64,000 nt of DNA from Rhizophagus irregularis (Eukaryota; Glomeromycota; Glomeromycetes; Glomerales; Glomeraceae). Location of the stretch: the NCBI RefSeq assembly GCF_026210795.1, contig NC_089448.1:1116001-1180000 (forward strand), read 5' to 3'. The stretch's first letter is position 1; each line of letters starts with the position of its first letter. Under the pieces are notes generated by a model. It worked only from the letters and a program-made list of their open reading frames with translations, was not told where the DNA came from and did not search any database. Made by a program: the position numbers and the translations under genes. Shown here piece by piece: positions 1 through 12,072 of this stretch.

Positions 1-143
1 ATTATTTTTAATATAAAATTACTATATTATACATGTTTATTTTGTTAAATAAAATTACTGTAAATATGTTTTACTTTAAAATATAATTTCACTACTTACC
101 ACTTTGGTTATATCAAATTATCTTTTATGCTTAAGTAAGGTTA

Positions 144-620
144 TTCAGCAAGTTAAATCTACTTGTATTTTAATTTTCATAAGGCTAAGTATGATATTTA
201 TATAGAAAAGCATATTTTTTTTAATGGTAATAACTTTTAAATTTTTCACTTTTTCGTTTATAACTTCAGAGCGTAATTACACCACTTCAGTCAAATGAAA
301 TCGACTTTCTAAATTAATTGAAAGTTGTTCAGCAAGGTCGAAACTACTTATATATTAATTTTTATGAGTGTGGGTATAATACTTATGTAGAAAAGTGCAT
401 TTTTCATAACGGTACTAACTTCTGAATTTTTCATTTATCCGTTTACAACTTCAGAGCGTAATTACACCCCTTTGGTCAAATGAAATCGACTTTCTAAATT
501 AATAATTGAAAATTGTTCAGCAAGGTCGAAACTACCTACATATTAATTTTTATGGGTGTAAGTATAATACTTATGGAGAAATTTACATTTTTTATTTGTA
601 ATAGTATTAATTTCGAATTT
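144..620. repeat. tandem repeat, unit about 186 bp, 2.5 copies
   Basis: Three successive segments begin with TTCAGCAAG at about 144, 328 and 516. They share long stretches such as the block around ATCGACTTTCTAAATTAAT and the block TTCAGAGCGTAATTACACC. The first copy is the most diverged and the third is cut short. No open frame runs through the copies, so this is non-coding satellite-like DNA. The flanks at 1-143 and 621-903 show nothing recognisable beyond AT-rich sequence. Confidence 0.8.
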
Positions 621-903
621 TTCTCTTACTATTTATTAACTTTATTAATTGAATATTATTAATCTACTTGTATATTATGTTTAGTTTAGCTTCACAACAT
701 ATTTAAAATTGGATTTAATAAAATATATTAATTAATAAATATATTTTATAAATTATATGTGTTATAATAAAAATTTAATTAGGTTAGAAGATTGATTTGC
801 TTATTTTTATATAATTTTTAAGGTTAGATATCAACAATGCTTAGCGATCATAGTAAAAACCTGTGCTTAGAGCTACTAATAAAAAATATTTTTGGGACCT
901 TAC

Positions 904-2174
904 CTATATAAGTATTTTCCGGGGTCCTTCATAACCGAAGTCAATTAATTCTTGAAATAAAGCTCTGTAAGCTACTTCAGATTTGTTTGACATTAATAAA
1001 GCATATACCAACGGCATTATTTGTGAATTTTCATTGCTTCCAATACTTCCATGTATTGTATACAATTGTCTAAAAATTGTTGGAACTGTTTTGAAAGTTC
1101 CATCTGCAAGCCAAAAGTTTGATTGTGCTAAATATTTAATATTAGAAGTAGTAGTAAAAATCAATACTTTTTCTTCGCCTACGGTTAAATCCTTAATTAA
1201 GAAATCTGAACTTTTTTAGCCTTTTCAATATCCTGGCACCTTTGTAATCCATAGAAACAGGTTTAATCTGTTGTCTATAGACTGGTAGTTTACGAACTGG
1301 CTTAGATGCTTGTAATTGTTTAAATTGCGCCTGGAAATTCTTGGTAAGTTCCTCGGCCTGCGCCTTGAGCAATTCTTATAATCATTCTTGAGTAATAACG
1401 TCTGTTGACCTTTGTATTACAGCGACTTCATGTGGAGTCATGAGATGAGTATAGCCAGTCAATTCATTCCTCTTTTTTAGCTTTTTCAATATCCTGGCAC
1501 CTTTATAATCCATAGAACATTTAGCCCTTTCATCGCTCAAGATCACTCAATCTATCGATTAATATATTAAGAGGTGCAGCCCACCTGAACCTAAAAAATA
1601 AAGAAAAGAATGAACCATTTAAGGTTTTTCGCATATTTTCGGGTATGATAAGTTGATCTAATAATTGCGGTTCTGTTGGATAATCAATGTGTCAAATTCG
1701 TTTAACCGTCTGACGAAGAGCATCACATGATGGAAGATACGGGTAGACATCTTGTGAAGTGCCAGCTACAATAGATTGGATAACCTGTACGGGATTGTCA
1801 TTTGATTGTTGAGACCTCTCTTTTAATAATTTGATAGCTTTTATAACTTTAACTTGGTTGGCTTCAGCGGCATGATTATGGTCAGTAGCTTTTACAAGAT
1901 GAATCTGATCTTCAGTTAAAATTGTTGTTGCTCATCCTTTGCAGTTTAACATATCTCGCTTTTCACAATACCAATAGTACATATAATTTCTGTTTTTGTC
2001 TTTGACCATAATAAAGCCATGAACATTAATTTTATGTTTATTACGAATAGAAGGAATAATCTCGCAAATATCCATTTCTTTAATGAAAGAAGAAAATTTA
2101 GTGAGAATAAAAAAAATGGTTAATTTTATATTATACTTCCTAATAACAATAATAATTTTTCTTGATATTCTCAC
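904..2174 (-). pseudogene. FLYWCH-MULE transposase relic (Mutator-like)
   Basis: On the minus strand a FLYWCH-type zinc-finger region (about 2070-1935, ending YYWYCEKRDMLNCKG) is followed after an in-frame TGA by ATTILTEDQIHLVKATDHNH, the usual spacer after FLYWCH. A second in-frame TGA follows in the KRI-HID stretch near 1690. The distal part (1200-904) reads as a MULE transposase core with FWLADGTFKTVP and the LYTIHG strand. The frame is broken again near 1210. A 47-bp segment (about 1211-1257) recurs at 1475-1520, indicating internal rearrangement. FLYWCH-MULE proteins are class II transposases that cut and paste DNA. With at least two stops and a frameshift this copy is dead. No terminal inverted repeats were seen. 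Confidence 0.8.
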
Positions 2175-2496
2175 GGATGATTTTATTTAAAAAGATGGAT
2201 AAAAAGTTTATCAATATTGGATAAAAGTCTACGGTAATAAAAAATTGTGGCTATGTACATATTAATAATTACCAAATAAAGATAATATTAAAAAGTTTCC
2301 TTTGTTCGGGTTATTAATAGTAGCTTTTTTGTATTAAATCTAACAAAGAAACACATGTTACTAACAAAAAAAAATTTCCCCTATTTCATACAAAAGTTAT
2401 AAAGATATATGTAAATATTTATAAAATTTTATATTTAATTTTATATATACAGTATTTTGCGTTATTAACAAAAAGAAAAAAAAAATTATATATATA

Positions 2497-2597
2497 TGTC
2501 GGTGAAACATTTGTCAGTGAAATAACCTGTCGGTGAAATATTTGTCGGTGAAACGTTTGTCGGTGAAATGATTGTCGGTGAAGTAATTGTCGGTGAG
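2497..2597. repeat. seven-copy TGTCGGTGAA array
   Basis: Seven tandem units of 15-16 bp share the core TGTC(G/A)GTGA and differ only in the three to six bases after it. A similar GTCGGGAAA motif recurs at the ends of the foldback element near 45-46.5 kb, so this may be the subterminal repeat of a mobile element rather than an isolated satellite. Confidence 0.85.
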
Positions 2598-2614
2598 TTA
2601 AACGTGACCCAATA

Positions 2615-4900
2615 AAAATTAATGCAGACCACGGTTAAATAGTAATACTAATATTATGATGACCTAAATTGGGTAATCCTATTTGCCATGCGATTTTTTA
2701 TATCGGATCAGAAGAAATAATATTTTTGTGGCTTATATAGTTTGGAAAATTCAGAAACGTTTGAAACTATTCATTTAAACCATTTTAAAATGCCTAACAC
2801 AAATGATGATGTGTGAAATCATGTGATTAATAGTATTCCATGACGTAATTCTATATGGCGCAGCTGTTCAGATTTAATTTGAGAACAAAATGAAAATATT
2901 TTAAATTTCTTTTATTTTCTATTTCAAAAATTATTGATAGATGTTATCAAAAGATTTTTTTTAGAAAAACAAGATTGATTGCGAAATATTGATGTGTACT
3001 CATTTAGATTTCATATATCCCCATAAAAAAATTCATCCGTTATTTCTGTAAAAACTCTGTAAAAATGAGCCTTTCACAGATCCATTCACAGAAAATGTAA
3101 ATAATTCGATAAATTCTGTGATATAAAGCCTTTTACGGAAAAAATGTGGAATATAAAAAATGGATTGACTTTTTTTACAGTATACAACATAGTAGAATCA
3201 TAAAATAGAAATTAATGCAGACTGCGGTTTAATAGTGATACCAATATTATGCATCTACATTATGTAACAGTCAGTGACCTAAATTGGGAAAATAATTTTA
3301 TATTTGATCGGAAGAAATAATATTTTTGTGGCTTATATAGTTTGGAAAATTCTGAAATGTTTGAAACTATTTGTTTAAACCATTTTAAGTTGTACATAAA
3401 ATGCCAGACACAAATGACAATAAGCAAAATCATGTGATTAAATAGTTACATAATTATTACATGAAAATCCACGTAATTCTATATGGCACAGCTGTTCAAA
3501 TTTAATTTGAAGACAAAATGAATATATTTTAAGTTTCTTTTATTTTCCCTTTCAAAAATTATTGATAGATGTTATCAAAAAATTTGAAGGATTTTTTTTA
3601 GAAAAACAAGATTGATTGTGAAATATGATGTGTACTCATTTAGATTTCACATGTACAACATAGTAGTATCATAAAATAGAAATTAATGCAGACCATGATT
3701 AATAGTGATACCAATATTATGCATCTACATTATGTAACGGTCAGTGACCTAAATTGGGAAATTATTTTATATTTGATCGGAAGAAATAATATTTTTGTGG
3801 CTTATATAGTTTGGAAAATTCCGAAACGTTTGAAACTATTTGTTTAAACCATTTTAAGTTGTACATAAAATGCCAGACACAAATGACAATAAGCGAAATT
3901 ATGTGATTAAATAGTTATATAATTATTACATGAAAATCCACGTAATTCTAATATGGCATAGCTATTCAAATTTAATTTGAGGACAAAATGAAAATATTTT
4001 AAGTTTCTTTTATTTTCCCTTTCAAAAATTATTGATAGGTGTTATCAAAAAATTTGAAGGATTTTTTTTAGAAAAATAAGATTGATTGCGAAATATTGAT
4101 GTGTACTCATTTAGATTTCATATATCCCCATAAAAAAATTTATCCGTTATTTCTGTAAAAACTCTGTAAAAATGAGCCTTTCACGGATCCATTCACGGAA
4201 AATGTAAATAATTCGATAAATTCTGTGATATAAGGTTATTAATTCCAGAAGTATGAGCCTTTTATGGAAAAGATGGAATATAAAAAATGGATTGACTTTT
4301 TTACAGAGTATACAATATAGTAACATCATAAAATAGAAATTAATGCAGATCGCGGTTAATATTCATGAATACTTGATTTACTTGATTTTAATTTGAGAGC
4401 AAAATGAAAATATTTTAAGTTTCTTTTATTTTTTATTTCAAAAATTATTGATAGATAAATTTAAAAATTCGAAGGATTTTTCTTTTTAAAAAAAAAGATT
4501 GATTACTTATAGTTTATGAAATATGATGTGTACCAATTTTAGATACAACATAATAGCATAAAATAGAAATTAATGCATTCTGCGCCACTGTGGTTAATAG
4601 TGATACCGGCTAAAGTCACCTGAATAAGGAAAAACTGGGTATAAATTAGTCATTATATGATGGTCAGTGACCTAAATTGGGAAATTCCTATTTCCATGCG
4701 AAAAAAAAAGATTTTGGCAATTGAAAGAGAAAAATACGTTTGTGGCTTATATATTTTTAATACAAGAGACATGGTCCAAACATTTTAAGCTATGATGAGC
4801 AAGATCATGTGATTAAATAGGAATTTAATGAAAATCCTCGTAATGCTATATGGCGCAGCTGCTCCTCTGATAGTACATTTACGTGCCGCTGCCATATATA
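2615..4900. repeat. long tandem array, units about 230-660 bp
   Basis: Segments starting with AAATTAATGCAGA or a close variant begin near 2617, 3209, 3681, 4338 and 4568. They repeat the same order of blocks: a CAGTGACCTAAATTGGG block, a TTTGTGGCTTATATAGTTTG block, an ATGGCGCAGCTGTTC block and a TTTCAAAAATTATTGATAG block. Units differ in length because some lack internal blocks; the 4338 unit is the shortest. No frame stays open across copies. This is a satellite-like array with internal deletions; the remainder to about 5050 is unique AT-rich DNA. Confidence 0.8.
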
Positions 4901-5055
4901 AATTTATTTATTTGAATAATATACATTGATTTGTATGAATTTAATCTTAGCCAGAATGAAAAGTATTTATCAATAGAGGAGCAACCTTAATGTATACTGA
5001 GTAACTGACGTACCGTATCATCTGTTCGTATTTTCTAAAAAGGAAATTTTAAAAA

Positions 5056-5208
5056 ATATCAGCGGATTTGTTTCATCACATATCAGCCGAACATAGTAAA
5101 TTAATTAGAGAAGGTTTTCTCATTTCTATAATAAATTGTTTTTTTGAAACAAAATTTATTTTTATTTGTTGTAGCAAATGACATGTGATGAAACAAATCC
5201 GCCGATAT
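5056..5208. repeat. foldback with 26-bp inverted arms
   Basis: ATATCAGCGGATTTGTTTCA at 5056 is inverted at 5183-5208 with one mismatch over 26 bp. The 101-bp interior is AT-rich and non-coding. It looks like a small MITE; no clear target-site duplication is visible. Confidence 0.7.
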
Positions 5209-5559
5209 GTGATATTAAATTAGGCGAATGCAAAAATTTCATTTCATATATAGAATAGACTTGATTGTTGTGTTAATTTTGCTGTTTATACTCTAATTTC
5301 ACAATTTCTAATATAATTTCGAGTGCTTTTTCAATATTAGCACCTTTATTGTCTTATCAATAAGTCTAATTTCCTCCTACTTCTGATTATGAACATTGCA
5401 TTGGTGTTTGTGATAACTTTAAATTTTCTATAAATAAATAGCCGTCCTAAATTATGCAGTACCAGGCCTTTTTAATAAACAAAAAGAATGTAATCAATCG
5501 ATAGAATATCCAAAATATGTTATAGTTGTCAAATAACAGATAAAAGAATCAATGAAACT

Positions 5560-7024
5560 GATTCCCTATAAGAAATATGTATACGGAAAGGATACGTTTT
5601 GTATACATTTTATGTACATTTCTATAGTTTCCGTATACAAATTCCGTATATTTAATAAGCAATTCATTTTTGAACATTTTTTAAAAAAACTAATGTATAC
5701 GGAAAAAATTAATTATACAGAATGTATACGGAATTTTTAAACTTAATATTTTTAGAAAATAATTTTACAAAAATCTCGTATCATAACACGAGATCACGTG
5801 ATTGTTTATTGTTTTGTTATGATACGTTTTTTGTTTTTTATATAAACCCTTACTTTGATGAGTTTGATCTTTCTGTCTTTCCCTTCCTTCTCTTTTCTCT
5901 TGTCTTATTTTTGTTATTTTTTCTAAATTTTTCTTCTTTTTTCATCACACCCCTTTTAAAAAAAAATTTTTTTTCGTACCTCACTTTAAAATTTTTTTTT
6001 TTATCACTCTCCTTTAAAAAAAAATTTTTTTTCGTCACTCCCTTAAAAAAAAAATTTTTTTTTGATTTTATTCTTTTATTCCCACTATTCCCACACTTCT
6101 TTTTTTTTAAAAAAATTTTCTTCTTTCTATTTCTATTTCCTCTTTATAAAAATTTTTTATTTTTCTAACTTTGACGTCCTTCCTTTAAAAAAAAAATTTT
6201 TTTTTTAACTTTCCTAACTTCGTTACTCTCTTTTTAAAAAAATATTTTTTTTTGATTTATTCTTTATTCCCTTTCTTTTTTATTTATATACTCTATATCC
6301 CTTTTTTTATTTCATAGGCCAGCAGATTTTTTTTTGTGAGAAGATTCAGTTTCTTTTTTCTTTTTTGTAGATCAGTTTGGGAGTCCTTTCCTTTTTGTAG
6401 GATTGTTTAGGATTTTTTTTCTTTTTTTAGATCAGTTCAAATTTTCTTTTTTTTTTTTGTAAGTTGGGTTCAGATTCTTTTCATTTATGTAGGTCAGAAA
6501 TTCTGGAGTTCTCTTTCTTTTTTGTAGGAATGCTGACCTTTGGTGACTTGGACGATTGCAGATACTATATGAAGGGGGGTTTTGTTTCCAATTAAGTTAG
6601 ACGTTCTTATGTTTCTTTTTTTTAGGTTGTTTGACTCCAAATGAACCTGAACTTATAGATAATTTTGGTTGCAATAGGTGGTTTTAATAAGGAGGGAATT
6701 TTCATAATGTATTTGTATTTTGTTTATTTTTTATTTTTTATTTAATTTAATAAAGTAAAATTAGATTTATGTAAATATATTATAATAAACTGTAATACAA
6801 ATAGTAAATTCAGTGACCAAATCGTATAAATTTCGTGATAAAATCAGTGATCAAATCATGTAAATTCCATATGAATTCAGTGCAAATTCCGTATCCAAAC
6901 CATATTTTTAGTGATACAGAATTGTGCATTTTTCCGTATCCTATTATGATACATTATTTCTAAGGAAAAAAAATCGTATAAAAACTTTATAAAAAACGTA
7001 TCCCGATTTTTTTATAGGGATTCA
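5560..7024. mobile_element. putative non-autonomous element, T-rich interior
   Basis: The left end reads GATTCCCTATAAG and the right end, inverted, GAATCCCTATAAA. Both ends are followed by subterminal GTATACGG / GATACG motifs that recur through the first 170 and last 140 bp. The interior (about 5860-6560) is pyrimidine-rich on the plus strand with runs of A and T. Apparent long frames here are low-complexity and not genes. The phrase ACGGAAAAATGCACAATTCCG near the right end recurs at about 56384-56400, suggesting other copies. Classification is uncertain. Confidence 0.45.
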
Positions 7025-9084
7025 TGATACTCGTCAGCATGTTAGTTTTATTCTTTGATACGTTCTCATTTTTTAACACTTTAAGTAATAAAATTACTTT
7101 TAATAAATCCTTCATCGTATTTCCGTTATATGGATACGACAAATTCAAATTAATCTAATTTTTATTTTTGTGTTTGATATGTAAAAGAATTGGTACAATA
7201 ATAAAAATTAGAGTTAAAAATTATTTAATAATTATAATTATAAAATACTTTTTGTTAAATAAAAATTAACTGAATATTAAACGTCATTTTTCGTCACCTT
7301 TGATTTACATAAACTTTCAAGATACACACAACTCATTATGTCACACAAATTTAATTAGTATTATTTATTTCATGAGGAGTTAGGAACAATAGGGTTTTTT
7401 CCCAAAGTGAAAAAATCCCTAATGTTCTCCTTCCCGTGAAATAAATGAGTAATCCATTGGAGCGTGCCACTCATTAAATATTAACTATTTTAAACTTAAC
7501 TATTTTACTGTAAACTAAAATTAGTAATTTTGCGGCTATCTATATAATGCTGGGAAATAAGTAAATGAAGATTCCCGGTCATTTATAAACTCAGCTATTA
7601 ATCACTCGCAATTTTTAAAATTAGTATGGTGATTATGAGTGACACTTAGTAGAAAAAAAAATGTACCAAAAGTCACATGATTTGCAGATTGTTGATGAAA
7701 ATTATATTAATTCCAGCGGGAATTATGACGTTAATTCTGGCCGAAATTAAGATCATTAATTAAAGTGGTGTTCATTATGCATCAAAATTGATCTATCTTC
7801 GATTGGCATATTTTAGAAATAAAGATAACCAGAATTAACCAGAATTTAAGAATATTTCTTTTTTTTTACTCATTATGATTGTATTTTTCAGTGAATAAAA
7901 TAAAAGTTTCATTAGTTCTAGTAATGCCGATCGCTGTGATTCTCTTTTTAATTAAAAGAATTTATTTTGCGTAATGCATCCTCTTCATTTACTGTAACTT
8001 TGTTCGGCCGTCTTTTTACTTGATGAACTTTTCAACCCTCCTTCTTGAATGGATTATACATTTTTATTTTTTTTAAAAAAAATACCTATTTACAAAAAGT
8101 ATATCAAGTTTAACTCTGCAATCTTTTTAAAACCTATCAATCCTCAATATACTTTTTTCTGCTTGAAAAACTCATCTTGGAGGCATAGAGCTTAATGCTT
8201 TCTTTCGAAAAATATCAAATTGCGTTGGAGGTGCAGCTCAGCTTCTGTTCATGAAACCATTTGGTATAAAGATGTTGAAAAACTTGAGGACATCGTTAAT
8301 CGTGATGATCCATTTGTCTGGATAATGTAATTTTCCTTCTTGAAGTATGGTATGACAAAAACCAGAAATTGTTATTTCAGAAAGGATATGAAAAATTGGG
8401 TTCGAGCATCCATTCGATTTCCTATAATTAGTAACTTATACAGGGTTTAGTACAAAACACACACTTTACATCATAGCGTCTGAACTTAGTGAATTTATTA
8501 ATTGTGGGCGCAGTATTGTATTTAGTTTAAGTGTAAATTTTTTTTTAGTATTTTTACTTACTGCAGTCCAGATTCCAGAACTATCATCAATATCATCAAC
8601 AGTGATTTGATTCCGCTGAAATCTTTTTTTTGGAACCAATAAACTATTCTAATTTTGCCAGTTCAGTTCCATAAGTTATAGGCTTAAAATCGGAGGATTT
8701 GGTAAGGCTTTGTTTTTCATGCTTCAGGCACCAAAAATTATGTGTATTTTATCCTTTTAACTTATACGGGATGTACGTATATCAGAAAAATGAAGTATTG
8801 TTATAAACTTATAATGTATGTACTATGTAAGTGCATTATATAGCAAGAGACCAAATTAAATTTTTTATTAAGCAATAACATTATGGATTGTTAGCAATAA
8901 ATTTCAATTATCCAATTATACAAAGAAAATAAATAAAGAATGGATTAAAACTTTTTGTGTACTACATTATAAATTTGAAAAATAAGGATGAGTACGAGCA
9001 AGTGCGAGCTATATCGATATGTAATTTATGCAGTTCAGTCCTGTAATTGGCATGATTTTTAGGTTCTTGATTTTTCGTGTTACT
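7025..9084. other. intergenic, with one hairpin and one coding scrap
   Basis: No gene is supported. There is an imperfect hairpin at 7363-7446. A short open stretch at about 8230-8328 (plus strand, reading HETIWYKDVEKLEDIVNRDD) looks protein-like but is isolated and flanked by stops, so it is at most a relic. The rest is AT-rich. Confidence 0.5.
7363..7446. repeat. imperfect hairpin, about 38-bp arms
   Basis: ATTTATTTCATGAGGAG at the left pairs with CTCCTTCCCGTGAAATAAAT at the right, with further pairing of AATAGGGTTTTTTC to GAAAAAATCCCTAATG inside. The loop is very short. It could fold as RNA or be a tiny foldback element. Confidence 0.6.
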
Positions 9085-9306
9085 TCATTTAAAGAGAAGG
9101 ATAATTTCAAAGATAACTTTAAAAAATTTCTCACCAAATATAATGGAAATTACAAAAAGTAATTTAAAATAAAAATCAGAGATAGACTTTTGTTCTAATG
9201 TAGAAGCTAATGAATAACAAACATAGAAAATTGTATAGAATAGCCAGATCAGATAATAGTAACCTCTTCCAAAAGTTTTCCACTTAAAAGCTATAATTGC
9301 CACCAA
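9085..9306 (-). pseudogene. membrane-segment relic, possible ion-transport family
   Basis: The 73-residue frame has two hydrophobic segments (about residues 16-35 and 45-60) separated by STLEQKSISDF. The pattern resembles the membrane part of a large fungal ion-transport protein family I recall from Rhizophagus, but this is recall, not a search. There are no flanking exons that complete the domain, and the frame is closed on both sides. It is best read as a fragment. Confidence in the family is low. Confidence 0.25.
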
Positions 9307-9524
9307 TTATAAAAACGAAATAAGGAGATGTTTATTATTCAAAAGATTTTTACTTATCCATATCGATATAGCATTCATAATGACATCTAATAACTTTGAT
9401 TTGATTGATCAGCTAATAAAAAATTAGAAATCCACTTTCACCCTTGACTTCTACTTAAATTTAATGAACTTTAAATAATTCAACATGAAAACGTAATTCT
9501 TTTCATCTTGATATTTCTTTGTTA

Positions 9525-10331
9525 ATTTTTTTGTTCATTTCTCCACTTACAGACTGAAAAATATTTTCAGCCAATTCAGCCAATTTTGTTGCAATGTTTT
9601 TAAAATTATTGGTAAAATTGTTAAACTTTTCTTGGACTTGAATTGACACTTTGCTAACAACTGCTGACGTTGTACAAAACCATCAACATAGAAAAATGTG
9701 ACTCACAAAATCTTACCAATTTTTTGGATTGAGAATTTAATATATCGAATTTTATATTCTACTTTATCATTTAAGAACATGCCATTTCTCATTATTGTCT
9801 TTAAGAAATCTCCATTTCTCGTTATTAAGGTTCAATTTTCGTCAAGCAGTCCAGGCTTGACATTTATTTCCTCAAGGTCTCGATTTTTTTCATTTATTGA
9901 AACAGGTGGCATCATTTAAGGTTACTGTAAATTTCATTACAACACTGTGAAATTTCTGTTCGTTTTCCAATTCTTTTTCTTGAAAGGGAGATGCTTTGAT
10001 TCGAATAACGTATTTGCACACTTCCAACAGTTTCACAATGGTAACTAACACTTCAAGGAATTTTACAAGATTGAGAAACGTGTTATAATAATAATCTAAG
10101 GATATACTGACTTGTTAATATGTCAACAAAGAAACGGTGTAGAAACACTTTCTTACCTAAATCTTGTGATACCATCGGCAAATGCAGCGAAAGATGGAGA
10201 TTCGATGTTATTTTATCTCTACCGTGGTGATTCTCAATGAGTTTAACTATTTCAATGAGACTTCTATGGGCTTGGTTGTTGCAAATGTTTTCCGTCCATA
10301 TTTTTAAAAAAATGTCTTGAAATCTTTGCAC
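9525..10331 (-). pseudogene. eroded N-terminal helical domain, family uncertain
   Basis: Several coding-like pieces line up on the minus strand: ICNNQAHRSLIEIVKLIE near 10270, then NLVKFLEVLVTIVKLLEV near 10050, FHSVVMKFTVTLNDATCFNK near 9940-9900, and IATKLAELAENIFQ near 9570. They are separated by frame changes and stops. The order and the leucine-rich helical character resemble the four-helix N-terminal region that precedes kinase domains in some Rhizophagus kinases (MLKL-NTD-like), but no catalytic domain is present. A relic is the best reading. Confidence 0.35.
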
Positions 10332-11805
10332 ATCATTATCTTATGTCATTATTACAAGTTCTGCGCATTTCAGGTGATCCGATTTTGATGATCACATGTT
10401 GTACCGTCAAAAAGACGTTTTACCATCACAAGCTACAAAAATAATCCTTTATTAAATGTAATACATCCCGAGTTCCATAATAAAATATAGTAAAATTAAC
10501 TAATCCTAATTCTAAAATCTTAAAAATCAAACTGCAATAATTTACCTTATTAATAACCCAATAAACCATTAATCAAAAATAATTAATGTGGCACTTTTTC
10601 ATCATAAGAAAAAGGCAAAAAGAATCGACCAATCGAATAATTGTGTAGTGGATCTAATTAATTCATTTCTAAATTACTTGAATTTAAGGTATATTTATAC
10701 CTTTTGAAGTGATACTAAATTCTAAATAAACTCCCATTAAAATATAAATAAAGACAAAATAATCCCTTAATATGATAAACCATATAAATGATTCGTTCAA
10801 GACCAATAACACGAATACGTAGATCTTTTCTAATAATAAAAATAATATGATAAATCACATTACTAATCCAATCCCTTATTATAAAATAATCATCCAATAA
10901 AATCATAAAGAATAGTTTTACGTCATTACGGACCACCTTAATCCCCTAATACATCGGAGGCGCAAGCGAACACCTCGATTTCGGATAAGACGAGTTTCCT
11001 GAATAATGTAACCGAAGTTTTCAAGACAGAAAAATCTTGCCTGAGAATGCGTCCTCGAAAACCGTTCCGATCAAAGTCATATGACATCGAAAACCACTAA
11101 TGGTACGTAGACTAATACATCTTCGAAATCTGAGATAAGCGTCTCGTCTAAAAGTAAATGTGCCTACTGCATCGTTTATTATCAAAAATAAATCGGATAT
11201 GAATTCTTTCTTCATTTGCAGCAAAAATTCAAAGCGCATAAGGAGAATTAGAAGAATGACTGAATGAGTGAAGGGTATTACGTTATACTTTAACGTTAAT
11301 GTTACGACCTATTTCACAGTGACAATCATACCTGAAAATAATTTTTTGTAACTCATACAATAAAACTTTAAATTTCGATCTTAGATTCGCAATTCGGTGA
11401 TATTTCAACCCCCCTACCCTGTTGTCTTTGCTTTTTTTCCTAACAAATAAGGTTATCTTAAAGAATAATAAATATGCTATTCTTCAAAAATTTCAAGCTA
11501 ACGTCAGCAAATTTGCAAATATTTCTTAAAAATATGTTTTATTAGTTAAAAACTATTCCTTCTGTTATCTTCTTTGTTATCTACTTATAATTTACTTATC
11601 ATAATATATATAAAAGTATAATAGTCGAACGGTACAGTACATAAAATGTATAATACAATATCGAAAAGTAACAAGAACTAGATAGATAGAAAAAGGTTGT
11701 AAAAGATCAGTTCTTTTTCTTTACGGTTAAATGAAATTGAGATCTAAAAATTTTTTATACGTTTATTCATCATACCTAAATACTTGGGATACTTGGGTAA
11801 GCTTT

Positions 11806-12072
11806 GATCCGGTTAAAATTAACCGGTTCAAACCGGGTTAATTCTGGTTAAGATCTTATCGATTGGTTAAATTAACGGTTAATTTAACTGGTTAAATTAA
11901 CCGTTAAAAATATATTTCCAAACAATCCAAATGGAGGATCGAATAATTAGAAATTACTCCTTAGAATGTTATTATCGATTATCGAATATTCAAGTTTCAC
12001 AAAGTAATTAATAATAACTGGTTAATTGACTTGTTAAGACTTGGTCAATAGTTATTTAACCGGTTAAAAATT
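11806..12072. repeat. GGTTAAATTAACC palindromic cluster
   Basis: Between 11806 and 11907 the words CCGGTTAAAATTAACCGGTT, GGTTAAATTAACGG and TTAACTGGTTAAATTAACC alternate on both strands. A looser echo (AACTGGTTAATTGAC, AACCGGTTAAAAA) lies at 12014-12072. The cluster is highly self-complementary. It may be a foldback element end or a binding-site cluster. Confidence 0.6.

Noticed and set aside
5722..6168. 148-residue plus-strand open frame
   Set aside because: Composed almost entirely of F, L, S and K from a T-rich tract inside a repeat-like block; low complexity, no domain.
8230..8328. Possible coding exon
   Set aside because: Protein-like but isolated; no splice partners, and another frame is also open, so no gene can be supported.
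9698..9919. 73-residue plus-strand frame
   Set aside because: Antisense to the eroded minus-strand coding pieces, which have better codon pattern.
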